NCBI RefSeq assembly: GCF_000966975.1
Contig: NZ_JZWV01000714.1
Coordinates: 1-10,950, forward strand
Source of the DNA: Streptomyces katrae
GTDB taxonomy: Bacteria > Actinomycetota > Actinomycetes > Streptomycetales > Streptomycetaceae
Direction: 5' to 3'
DNA length: 10,950 bases
Shown piece after piece: positions 1 to 5,849 of this stretch (positions are counted from its first letter, which is position 1; every line of letters starts with the position of its first letter). The notes below the pieces were generated by a model. That model did no database searches and was not told where the DNA came from. It worked only from the letters and a program-made list of their open reading frames with translations. The position numbers and the translations under genes are program-made.

Positions 1-1
1 T

Positions 2-1105
2 GACGACCGTGGCGGGGACCGTCCCTCGTACGGCCGCCGTGACGACCGGGGTGACCGTCCCTCCTACCCGCGTCGGGACGACCGGGGCGGCGAGCGTGGT
101 GGCTACCGTGGCGGGCGCGATGACCGCGGTGGCTACCGTGGCGGCCGTGACGACCGTGGCGGCCGTGAGTTCCGCGCCGACCGTGACCGTGACCCGGTCA
201 AGCGGCTTCCGATCGACGAGGACGTCACCGGCAACGAGATCGACGCCGATGTGCGCCAGGAGCTCCTGAGCCTGCCCAAGGGGCTCGCCGAGGAGGTCTC
301 GCGCAACCTGGTCATGGTGGCCCGGCTGATCGACGAGGACCCCGAGCAGGCGTACGCCTACTCCCGCATCGCCCTGCGCCTGGCCTCCCGTGTCGCCGCC
401 GTGCGCGAGGCCGCCGGCTTCGCCGCGTACGCCACGCAGAAGTACAGCGAGGCGCTCGCCGAGTTCCGCGCCGCCAAGCGGATGACCGGTTCCGTCGAGC
501 TGTGGCCCGTCATGGCCGACTGTGAGCGCGGCCTCGGCCGGCCCGAGCGGGCGCTGGCCATGGCCGGTGAGCCCGAGGTGCAGAAGCTGGACAAGGCCGG
601 GCAGGTCGAGATGCGTCTCGTCGCCGCCGGTGCCCGCCGGGACATGGGCGAGCTCGACGCCGCCATCGTGACCCTGCAGAGCCCCGAGCTGGCCTCCAAC
701 ACCGTCCAGCCGTGGACGGCGCGCCTGCGGTACGCCTACGCGGACGCCCTCCTGGCCGCCGGCCGTGAGGACGAGGCCCGCGAGTGGTTCGCGAAGACCC
801 TCGAGGCCGACAAGGACGGGGCGACCGACGCCTCCGACCGCCTGGCCGAGATCGACGGCGTGGAGTTCGTGGACGCCGCCGCGCTGGAGGAGGACGCGGA
901 CCTCGAGGACCTCGGTGACGAGGACGACGAGGACGAGGACGCGGCCGAGGTGGCCGCCGCCGAGCGCGCCGCCGACCAGACCGAGTACTACGACGAGGAC
1001 GACGAGGAGTACGAGCCGGCCGACGACTCCGTCGCCGACGTGGACCTCACCGACGAGATCGTGGTCCTCGGGGACGACGAGCGCGAGGCCCGCGACAAGG
1101 CCTGA
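2..1105 (+). CDS. TPR-like protein with Arg/Gly/Asp-rich N-terminus and acidic tail (5' end outside window)
   Basis: The frame is open from the window edge to the TGA at 1103-1105, giving 367 visible residues; the true start lies upstream. An internal GTG at 251 could be taken for the start, but the same frame upstream reads as coherent low-complexity protein, so I extend to the edge. The first 60 visible residues hold 18 Arg, 16 Gly and 13 Asp in repeated DDRGG and GGYRGG units. A middle part of about 220 residues is Ala/Leu-rich with paired-helix spacing (for example around EALAEFRAAK and EDEAREWFAKTLEAD), typical of degenerate TPRs. The last 73 residues contain 36 Asp/Glu. By position it matches the TPR protein Rv1691 of M. 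tuberculosis (recalled synteny). TPRs usually mediate protein-protein contacts; RGG-type tails often bind RNA or condense. No partner or function can be assigned. It is followed by a strong hairpin. Confidence 0.85.
   Translation, partial: DDRGGDRPSYGRRDDRGDRPSYPRRDDRGGERGGYRGGRDDRGGYRGGRDDRGGREFRADRDRDPVKRLPIDEDVTGNEIDADVRQELLSLPKGLAEEVSRNLVMVARLIDEDPEQAYAYSRIALRLASRVAAVREAAGFAAYATQKYSEALAEFRAAKRMTGSVELWPVMADCERGLGRPERALAMAGEPEVQKLDKAGQVEMRLVAAGARRDMGELDAAIVTLQSPELASNTVQPWTARLRYAYADALLAAGREDEAREWFAKTLEADKDGATDASDRLAEIDGVEFVDAAALEEDADLEDLGDEDDEDEDAAEVAAAERAADQTEYYDEDDEEYEPADDSVADVDLTDEIVVLGDDEREARDKA
98..157 (+). repeat. Two tandem 30-bp repeats encoding GGYRGGRDDR
   Basis: Positions 98-127 and 128-157 encode the same ten residues, GGYRGGRDDR, with only synonymous differences. 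They lie inside a longer run (2-180) of related DDRGG-type units. This is an in-frame coding minisatellite and could vary in copy number between strains without breaking the frame. Confidence 0.8.
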
Positions 1106-1122
1106 TCGGGCCTGATGCCGGA

Positions 1123-1158
1123 GAAAGGGCGGCACCCCCTCGGGGGTGCCGCCCTTTC
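1123..1158. terminator. Bidirectional hairpin terminator between convergent genes
   Basis: Positions 1123-1139 and 1142-1158 form a perfect 17-bp inverted repeat (GAAAGGGCGGCACCCCC and its complement). In practice this is a 16-bp stem with a CTCG tetraloop. The stem ends in AAA/TTT on its outer part, giving a short U-run at the end of each transcript. It lies 18 nt after the TPR gene stop and 36 nt after the stop of the convergent DUF1015 gene, so it can end both transcripts. Confidence 0.9.
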
Positions 1159-1193
1159 GCACGTCCGGGAAGTGACGGAACGGAAGGCCCCGG

Positions 1194-2465
1194 TCAGCCC
1201 AGGCTGCGCAGGACCAGGCCGGTGGCCGGCTTCGGGCCGAAGGACGTGGACTTGCGGGGCATCGTCACGCCCTGGCGGGCCAGGTCGCGGACGACCTCCT
1301 CGCGGACCGGGTGCAGCAGCACGGCCGTGCCGCCGTGGCGTTCGGCCATCGCGACCGTGGCGGCCGCGTCGTGGATGTACGCGATGTGGTCCGGGGCGTC
1401 CGGGACCTGCCACAGGGCGTCCAGCAGCGAGGCGTGCAGCACCGTGGCGTCCAGCCGGCGCCAGGCCTCCGGGCGGTCGCGGCGGACGGTGCGCTCGATC
1501 AGGGCCGGATCCGGGTCGGTGACCAGGTGGAAGGTGCCGTCGCCGGTGAGGAGGAAGGCGTTGCCGCGCTCCGAGGCGTCCGCGAGGGCCTCCAGGGCCA
1601 GCGGGAGCGGGCCCTCGACCGGGCGGATCCGGAAGGAGCCCTCGGCCTTCGCCAGGGCCTCGGAGAGGGGCAGGCGGCGCAGCATCCGGTGGATGGCACG
1701 GACCTGGAGCGGGTAGCGGACGGTGTCCACGAGGAGGACCAGGCCGAAGTCCCAGGGCGTCGGCGAACCGTGCTCCTCCTGGAGGCGCAGGTACGTCGCC
1801 CAGCGGTGGTGGCCGTCGGCGATGAGGGCCTGGCGGTGGGCCAGGTCGGAGGTGACGACGGCCAGCTCGGCGGGGTCGGTGACGGCCCACAGGCTGTGGC
1901 GGAACCCGTCCTCGGTGACCGTCGACAGCAGGGGCTCGCGGGCCGCGGTGGCCTCCACGACCGCGTCCGCGCCGGCGCCCGGGCCGTCGCCGCGGTAGGT
2001 GAGGAGGAGGGGTTCGAGATTGGCCGAAGTCGCGCGCATCAGGCCCGCGCGGTCGGTGACCACGTCCGGCATCACGTCCTCGTGCGGCAGGACGATGCCG
2101 TCCTCGGCGGCGGACAGGGCCAGGGCGCCGATGATGCCGCGCTGCAGCAGGCCGGCCCGGCGCTGCTCGTAGACGTAGAGCGCGGGCTGCGGGTCGGCGC
2201 TGAGGACGCCCTCGGCGAGCCAGTCGCTCAGGGTGCGGGCGGCCTGTTCGTTGCGGGCGGCCGGGGTGCCGGCCTGCGGCAGGATGAGCCGGACGATGTT
2301 GTGCGGGTCGGCGGATTCGAGGTAGTCGACTCCGTCGGGACGTACGACCACGTCGTACGGCGGCGAGGTGACCGCCGCCAGGCTGCCGACGCGCTCCGGG
2401 ACGTAACGCAGTCCGTGGAAGGGGGTCAGGCGCAGCCCGTGCTCCGCGTTGCCAGGTGTGGTCAT
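1194..2465 (-). CDS. DUF1015 family protein
   Basis: A 423-residue soluble protein with no signal peptide or membrane segment. Features of the DUF1015 family are visible: PPYDVV at residues 36-40, NIVRLILP at 56-63, a HED at 128-130, IADGHHRW at 215-222 and a C-terminal MPRKSTSFGPKPATGL. The His/Arg-rich GHHRW motif could be catalytic or ligand-binding, but I do not know a firm biochemical role for the family. I chose the ATG at 2465 because the protein then begins MTTPG and reaches the conserved LRLTPFHGLRYVPE at once. A longer reading to 2561 adds 32 unsupported residues that run through the promoter region. No Shine-Dalgarno sequence precedes the ATG, but TACCAT lies 6 nt upstream, suggesting a leaderless mRNA. 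The gene is divergent from the HAD phosphatase and convergent with the TPR gene. Confidence 0.93.
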   Translation of the reverse strand: MTTPGNAEHGLRLTPFHGLRYVPERVGSLAAVTSPPYDVVVRPDGVDYLESADPHNIVRLILPQAGTPAARNEQAARTLSDWLAEGVLSADPQPALYVYEQRRAGLLQRGIIGALALSAAEDGIVLPHEDVMPDVVTDRAGLMRATSANLEPLLLTYRGDGPGAGADAVVEATAAREPLLSTVTEDGFRHSLWAVTDPAELAVVTSDLAHRQALIADGHHRWATYLRLQEEHGSPTPWDFGLVLLVDTVRYPLQVRAIHRMLRRLPLSEALAKAEGSFRIRPVEGPLPLALEALADASERGNAFLLTGDGTFHLVTDPDPALIERTVRRDRPEAWRRLDATVLHASLLDALWQVPDAPDHIAYIHDAAATVAMAERHGGTAVLLHPVREEVVRDLARQGVTMPRKSTSFGPKPATGLVLRSLG

Positions 2466-2471
2466 TGGTGC

Positions 2472-2477
2472 ATGGTA
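2472..2477 (-). promoter_or_regulatory. Putative -10 hexamer of DUF1015 gene (leaderless)
   Basis: On the minus strand the hexamer is TACCAT (TAnnnT type), 6 nt before the ATG at 2465, so transcription would start at or next to the start codon. I see no convincing -35 hexamer at 17-18 nt spacing. The absence of a Shine-Dalgarno sequence supports this reading. Confidence 0.4.
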
Positions 2478-2480
2478 AGA

Positions 2481-2498
2481 CCCGTCTCGCGATACGGG
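2481..2498. promoter_or_regulatory. 18-bp near-perfect dyad, possible operator of DUF1015 gene
   Basis: CCCGTCTCGCGATACGGG is an inverted repeat with 8 of 9 base pairs matching around a TCGCGA core. It starts 15 nt upstream of the ATG at 2465 and covers the expected -10/-35 spacer of the minus-strand promoter. That is where a dimeric repressor would act. I do not recognise the binding protein. Confidence 0.35.
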
Positions 2499-2595
2499 AT
2501 GGCCGGGGGAGTGACGGGGTAGTGCAAACTCGGACAAGATCGATCGCGTGAAGTGAAGCAACGCAAGAGTCCCGAGCGTTTCGAGAACGGTTATT

Positions 2596-2601
2596 GAGGA
2601 G
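2596..2601 (+). promoter_or_regulatory. Ribosome binding site of HAD phosphatase
   Basis: GAGGAG lies 7 nt before the ATG at 2609, which is near-ideal spacing. It decides the start over the in-frame TTG at 2594, which would overlap the site. Confidence 0.85.
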
Positions 2602-2608
2602 CGGCCAG

Positions 2609-3661
2609 ATGACCCGGCAGAGCAGGACCAGTCCCGCGGGCAGTGAGCGGAGTCTGCACGAGGCGTACGACACGGCCCTGCTGGACCTGGACGGGGTGGT
2701 GTACGCGGGTGGGCACGCCATCGCGCACGCGGTGGACTCCCTGGCCGCGGCCCGGGCCGGCGGGATGCACCTGGCGTACGTCACCAACAACGCGCTGCGG
2801 ACGCCGGAGGCGGTCGCGGAACACCTGTGCGAGCTGGGCATCCCGACCGAGGCGGGCGAGGTGATCACCTCGGCGCAGGCGGTGGCCCGGCTGATCGCGG
2901 AGCAGGTGGAGCCGGGGTCGAAGGTGCTGGTGATCGGTGGGGAGGGGCTGCGGGTCGCGCTGCGCGAGCGCGGTCTGGTGCCGGTCGAGTCCGCCGACGA
3001 GGAGGGGCTCGCGGCGGTGGTCCAGGGCTACGGCGGGCCCGGCCTGGAGTGGGGGCGTTTCGCGGAGGCGGCGTACGCGGTCAACCGGGGGGTGCCCTGG
3101 TACGCGTCGAACACGGACCTGACGATCCCGGGGGCGCGCGGGATCGCGCCGGGCAACGGGGCCGCCGTGGAGGTCGTACGGATCGCGACGGGCGCCGAGC
3201 CGCAGGTGGCCGGGAAGCCGCTGCCGCCGATGCACCGGGAGACGGTGCTGCGGACCGGGGCGAAGCGGCCCCTGGTGGTGGGGGACCGGCTGGACACCGA
3301 CATCGAGGGCGCGTTCAACGGGGACGTGGACTCCCTGCTGGTGCTGACCGGGGTGACGGACGCGGAGCAGCTGCTGCGGGCCGAGCCCCGGCACCGGCCC
3401 ACGTACGTGGACCGGGACCTGCGCGGGCTGCTGACCGGGCAGCCGGAGCCGGCGGAGCGCGACGGGGCCTGGCGGTGCGGCGGCTGGAGCGCGGCCCACG
3501 CGGGGACGCACCTGGAGCTGACCCGGGCCGGGGATGGGCAGGGAGGGGAGGCCGATCCGGTCGACGGGCTGCGGGCGCTGTGCGCGGCCGCCTGGTCGGC
3601 CGCCGGGGACGGGATCTACGGGCACGACGTGGAGAAGGCGCTGGCGGCACTGGGGTGGTGA
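2609..3661 (+). CDS. HAD-IIA (NagD-like) hydrolase, probable sugar or glycerol phosphate phosphatase
   Basis: A 350-residue cytosolic HAD phosphatase of subfamily IIA. Motif I is DLDGVVYAG with nucleophile D26 and acid/base D28. Motif II is VTNN (T59-N61), the motif III lysine is K203 in AGKPLPPMH, and motif IV is GDRLDTDI (D226, D231) for Mg2+. The C2-type cap lies between motifs II and III. A C-terminal part of roughly 70 residues goes beyond a plain NagD protein (about 250-260 residues). By length and gene order it resembles M. tuberculosis Rv1692, reported as a D,L-glycerol 3-phosphate phosphatase with an extra C-terminal domain; the substrate here is inferred from that. The start is ATG 2609 with GAGGAG 7 nt upstream. 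It stands apart from the iron operon, which begins 62 nt downstream with its own promoter. Confidence 0.93.
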   Translation: MTRQSRTSPAGSERSLHEAYDTALLDLDGVVYAGGHAIAHAVDSLAAARAGGMHLAYVTNNALRTPEAVAEHLCELGIPTEAGEVITSAQAVARLIAEQVEPGSKVLVIGGEGLRVALRERGLVPVESADEEGLAAVVQGYGGPGLEWGRFAEAAYAVNRGVPWYASNTDLTIPGARGIAPGNGAAVEVVRIATGAEPQVAGKPLPPMHRETVLRTGAKRPLVVGDRLDTDIEGAFNGDVDSLLVLTGVTDAEQLLRAEPRHRPTYVDRDLRGLLTGQPEPAERDGAWRCGGWSAAHAGTHLELTRAGDGQGGEADPVDGLRALCAAAWSAAGDGIYGHDVEKALAALGW

Positions 3662-3704
3662 GCGGGGGGCGCTCGGCCGTACGGGGGATCATTCGCTGCG
3701 CAGG

Positions 3705-3723
3705 GTAGGCTAGCCTAACCTTC
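3705..3723. promoter_or_regulatory. Iron box (IdeR/DmdR/DtxR-type operator) overlapping the -10 of the transporter operon
   Basis: GTAGGCTAGCCTAACCTTC matches 14 of 19 positions of the DtxR-family consensus TTAGGTTAGGCTAACCTAA, with a perfect central palindrome AGGCTAGCCT (3707-3716). The match ends on the base before the GTG start at 3724. TAGCCT at 3711-3716 inside the box is a plausible -10, 7 nt before the GTG, so an iron-loaded repressor would cover the promoter. This predicts derepression under iron limitation. I see no clear -35. Confidence 0.85.
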
Positions 3724-4791
3724 GTGTTGGCTGAGAGTCCCCCCGAAACCGAGCCCGGCGCGCCCGAGTCCGGCGCGCCCGCGCCCGCCGTGGCCCGTCC
3801 AGGCCACGGCAGGCGCGCCGCCGGGCTGCTGATCGTCCTGGCGGCACTGGCCCTGGTCGCGGTGGCCAGCATCGCCGTCGGCGCCAAGGCCATGCCGCTC
3901 GCCGACGTCTGGCACGGGCTGTTCCACTACAGCGGCACCACCAACGACGTGGTCGTACGGGACCTGCGGGTCCCGCGCACCGTCCTGGGGGTGATGGTCG
4001 GGCTCGGACTCGGTCTGTCCGGCGCGGTGATGCAGGCCCTGACCCGCAACCCGCTGGCCGAGCCCGGGATCCTCGGCGTCAACGCGGGCGCCGCGGCGGC
4101 CGTGGTCTCCGCCATCAGCTTCCTCGGGGCGAGCACGCTGACCGAGTTCGTCTGGTGGGCCTTCCTGGGCGCCGCCGTCGTCTCCGCCGCCGTCTACGTC
4201 CTCGGCGGCAGCCGCAGCGCCACCCCGGTGCGCCTCGCGCTCGCCGGTACGGCGGCCAGTGCGGCGCTCGTCGGCTACATCAACGCCGTCCAGCTGATGG
4301 ACAGCAAGGCCCTGGACAAGCTCCGCTTCTGGACGGTGGGCTCGCTGGCCTCGGCCACCATGGACACCGTCCGCCAGGTGGCCCCCTTCCTGCTGGCCGG
4401 CGCCCTGCTCGCGCTGGTGCTGGGCCGCCCGCTCAACGCGATGGCCATGGGCGACGACACCGCCCGGGCGCTGGGCGCGCACCTGACCCGGACCCGGATC
4501 ACGGCGATGGCCGCCATCACCCTGCTGTGCGGGGCGGCGACCGCCGCCTGCGGGCCGATCGTCTTCGTCGGGCTGATGATCCCGCACCTCGCGCGCCTGG
4601 TCACCGGGCCCGACATGCGCTGGGTGCTCGCCTACTCGGCCGTCCTGTCGCCCGTGCTGCTGCTCGGTGCCGACGTGATCGGACGGGTCGTCACCCGGCC
4701 CGCCGAGCTCCAGGTCGGCATCGTCACCGCGCTCATCGGCGGCCCCGTCTTCATCTACCTGGTCCGGCGCAAGAGGATGGCCCAGCTGTGA
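3724..4791 (+). CDS. FecCD-family iron-siderophore ABC transporter permease 1
   Basis: A 355-residue inner-membrane permease of the BtuCD/FecCD type, which forms half of the transmembrane channel for ferric siderophores (or heme or cobalamin). After about 32 polar, Pro/Glu/Ala-rich residues comes a first hydrophobic helix (about 33-55). Family signatures follow: LRVPRTVLGVMVGLGLGLSG, RNPLAEPGILGVNAG, the cytoplasmic coupling-region sequence RALGAHL, then GPIVFVGLMIPHLARL, and a C-terminal GGPVFIYLVRR. The chosen GTG at 3724 directly follows the iron box and has no Shine-Dalgarno sequence, so the mRNA is probably leaderless. A later in-frame GTG at 3790 is possible but also lacks a site. It is the first gene of the operon, and its TGA overlaps the next gene's GTG (GTGA, 4788-4791). 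The iron box supports iron as the cargo; the exact siderophore is unknown. Confidence 0.93.
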   Translation: MLAESPPETEPGAPESGAPAPAVARPGHGRRAAGLLIVLAALALVAVASIAVGAKAMPLADVWHGLFHYSGTTNDVVVRDLRVPRTVLGVMVGLGLGLSGAVMQALTRNPLAEPGILGVNAGAAAAVVSAISFLGASTLTEFVWWAFLGAAVVSAAVYVLGGSRSATPVRLALAGTAASAALVGYINAVQLMDSKALDKLRFWTVGSLASATMDTVRQVAPFLLAGALLALVLGRPLNAMAMGDDTARALGAHLTRTRITAMAAITLLCGAATAACGPIVFVGLMIPHLARLVTGPDMRWVLAYSAVLSPVLLLGADVIGRVVTRPAELQVGIVTALIGGPVFIYLVRRKRMAQL

Positions 4792-5849
4792 CCGACATCC
4801 GCATCCGCAAGGCCGCCCGGCCGCGCACCCTGCGCGGTCCCGCCGCCACCTCGCTGCGCGTCGAGCCGCGCGCGCTGCTCGGCGGGCTGCTGCTCGTCGC
4901 CGCGACGCTGGTGCTCGCCGTCGTCCTCATCGGCACCGGCGACTTCGAGATCGCGCCCGGGGACGTCGTGCGGACCCTGCTGGGCGACGGCACCCCCGCG
5001 GACGACTTCATCGTCAACGACCTGCGGCTGCCGCGGGTGCTCGTCGCGATCCTGGTCGGCGCGGCCCTCGGCATGTCCGGAGCGGTCTTCCAGTCCGTCT
5101 CGCGCAATCCGCTGGGCTCGCCCGACCTGCTCGGCTTCGGGTACGGCTCGGCGGTCGGCGCGCTCGTCGTGATCACCGTGTTCAAGGGCGGGGCCACCGA
5201 GGTCGCGCTGGGCGCCGTCGTCGGCGGTGTGCTCACCGGGGCCGTCGTGTACCTCCTCGCGTACAAGAAGGGGATCCACGGGTACCGGCTGGTGCTGGTC
5301 GGCATCGGCGCCTCGGCCGTCCTCGTCGCCGTCATCCAGTACCTGATCGCCAAGGCCCAGCTCATCGAGGCGACCCGGGCGATGGTCTGGCTCACCGGCT
5401 CGCTGGCCGGCCGGGACTGGGCGCAGGTGTGGCCGCTGCTGGCCGCCTGCGCGGTGCTGTTCCCGCTGGTCCTCGGGCAGGGCCGGGCCCTGCGGGTGAT
5501 CGAGATGGGCGACGACGCCGCGTACGCCCTGGGCGTGCCGGTGGAGCGGACCCGGATGCTGCTGATGCTGGCGGCGGTCCTGCTGACCACGGCGGCCGCG
5601 GCGGCGGCCGGGCCGATCAGCTTCGTGGCGCTGGCCGCGCCGCAGCTGGCCCGGCGGCTGACCCGTTCGCCCGGGTCGAACCTGCTGACCGGAGCCCTGA
5701 TGGGCACCGTCCTGCTGCTGGCCTCCGACCTGGCCTCGCAGCGGGCCTTCGGCGCGGACCAGCTGCCGGTGGGCGTGGTCACCGGCCTGGTCGGCGGTGT
5801 CTACCTGCTGTGGCTGCTCGTCATGGAGCGCAGGGCGGGACGGGTATGA
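4788..5849 (+). CDS. FecCD-family iron-siderophore ABC transporter permease 2
   Basis: A 353-residue partner permease, FepG-like in position. Signatures: a first hydrophobic helix at about 27-46, LRLPRVLVAILVGAALGMSGAVFQ, SRNPLGSPDLLGF, GYRLVLVGIG, the coupling region DDAAYALGV, AAGPISFVALAAPQLARRL, and a C-terminal GVVTGLVGGVYLLWLL. The GTG at 4788 overlaps the upstream stop as GTGA, with a purine-rich AAGAGGA about 10 nt upstream, so translation is coupled to permease 1. Longer in-frame readings back to 4155 run antiphase through permease 1 and are not real. The two permeases differ clearly, as expected for a heterodimeric channel. The stop TGA overlaps the ATG of the ATPase (ATGA, 5846-5849). 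Confidence 0.94.
   Translation: MTDIRIRKAARPRTLRGPAATSLRVEPRALLGGLLLVAATLVLAVVLIGTGDFEIAPGDVVRTLLGDGTPADDFIVNDLRLPRVLVAILVGAALGMSGAVFQSVSRNPLGSPDLLGFGYGSAVGALVVITVFKGGATEVALGAVVGGVLTGAVVYLLAYKKGIHGYRLVLVGIGASAVLVAVIQYLIAKAQLIEATRAMVWLTGSLAGRDWAQVWPLLAACAVLFPLVLGQGRALRVIEMGDDAAYALGVPVERTRMLLMLAAVLLTTAAAAAAGPISFVALAAPQLARRLTRSPGSNLLTGALMGTVLLLASDLASQRAFGADQLPVGVVTGLVGGVYLLWLLVMERRAGRV

Noticed and set aside
251..1105. GTG 251 as the start of the TPR-like gene
   Set aside because: The frame is open to the window edge and the upstream codons encode an ordered RGG/DR repeat, so the gene begins outside the window.
1311..2522. 403-residue plus-strand reading frame opposite DUF1015
   Set aside because: Its Gly/Val/Gln-rich sequence has no family motifs, while the minus strand has clear DUF1015 motifs and third-position GC bias.
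988..2868. 626-residue minus-strand reading frame
   Set aside because: It is antiphase to the DUF1015 gene, runs through the terminator and into two other genes, and is Arg/Pro-rich nonsense typical of GC-rich shadow frames.
3662..3704. Terminator between the HAD gene and the iron operon
   Set aside because: G-rich stretch with only a short CGTACG-type symmetry; no stem long enough to support a call.
4155..4787. In-frame extension of permease 2 upstream of 4788
   Set aside because: It overlaps permease 1 in another frame with Arg/Pro/Ala-rich shadow sequence; GTG 4788 gives the normal family length.
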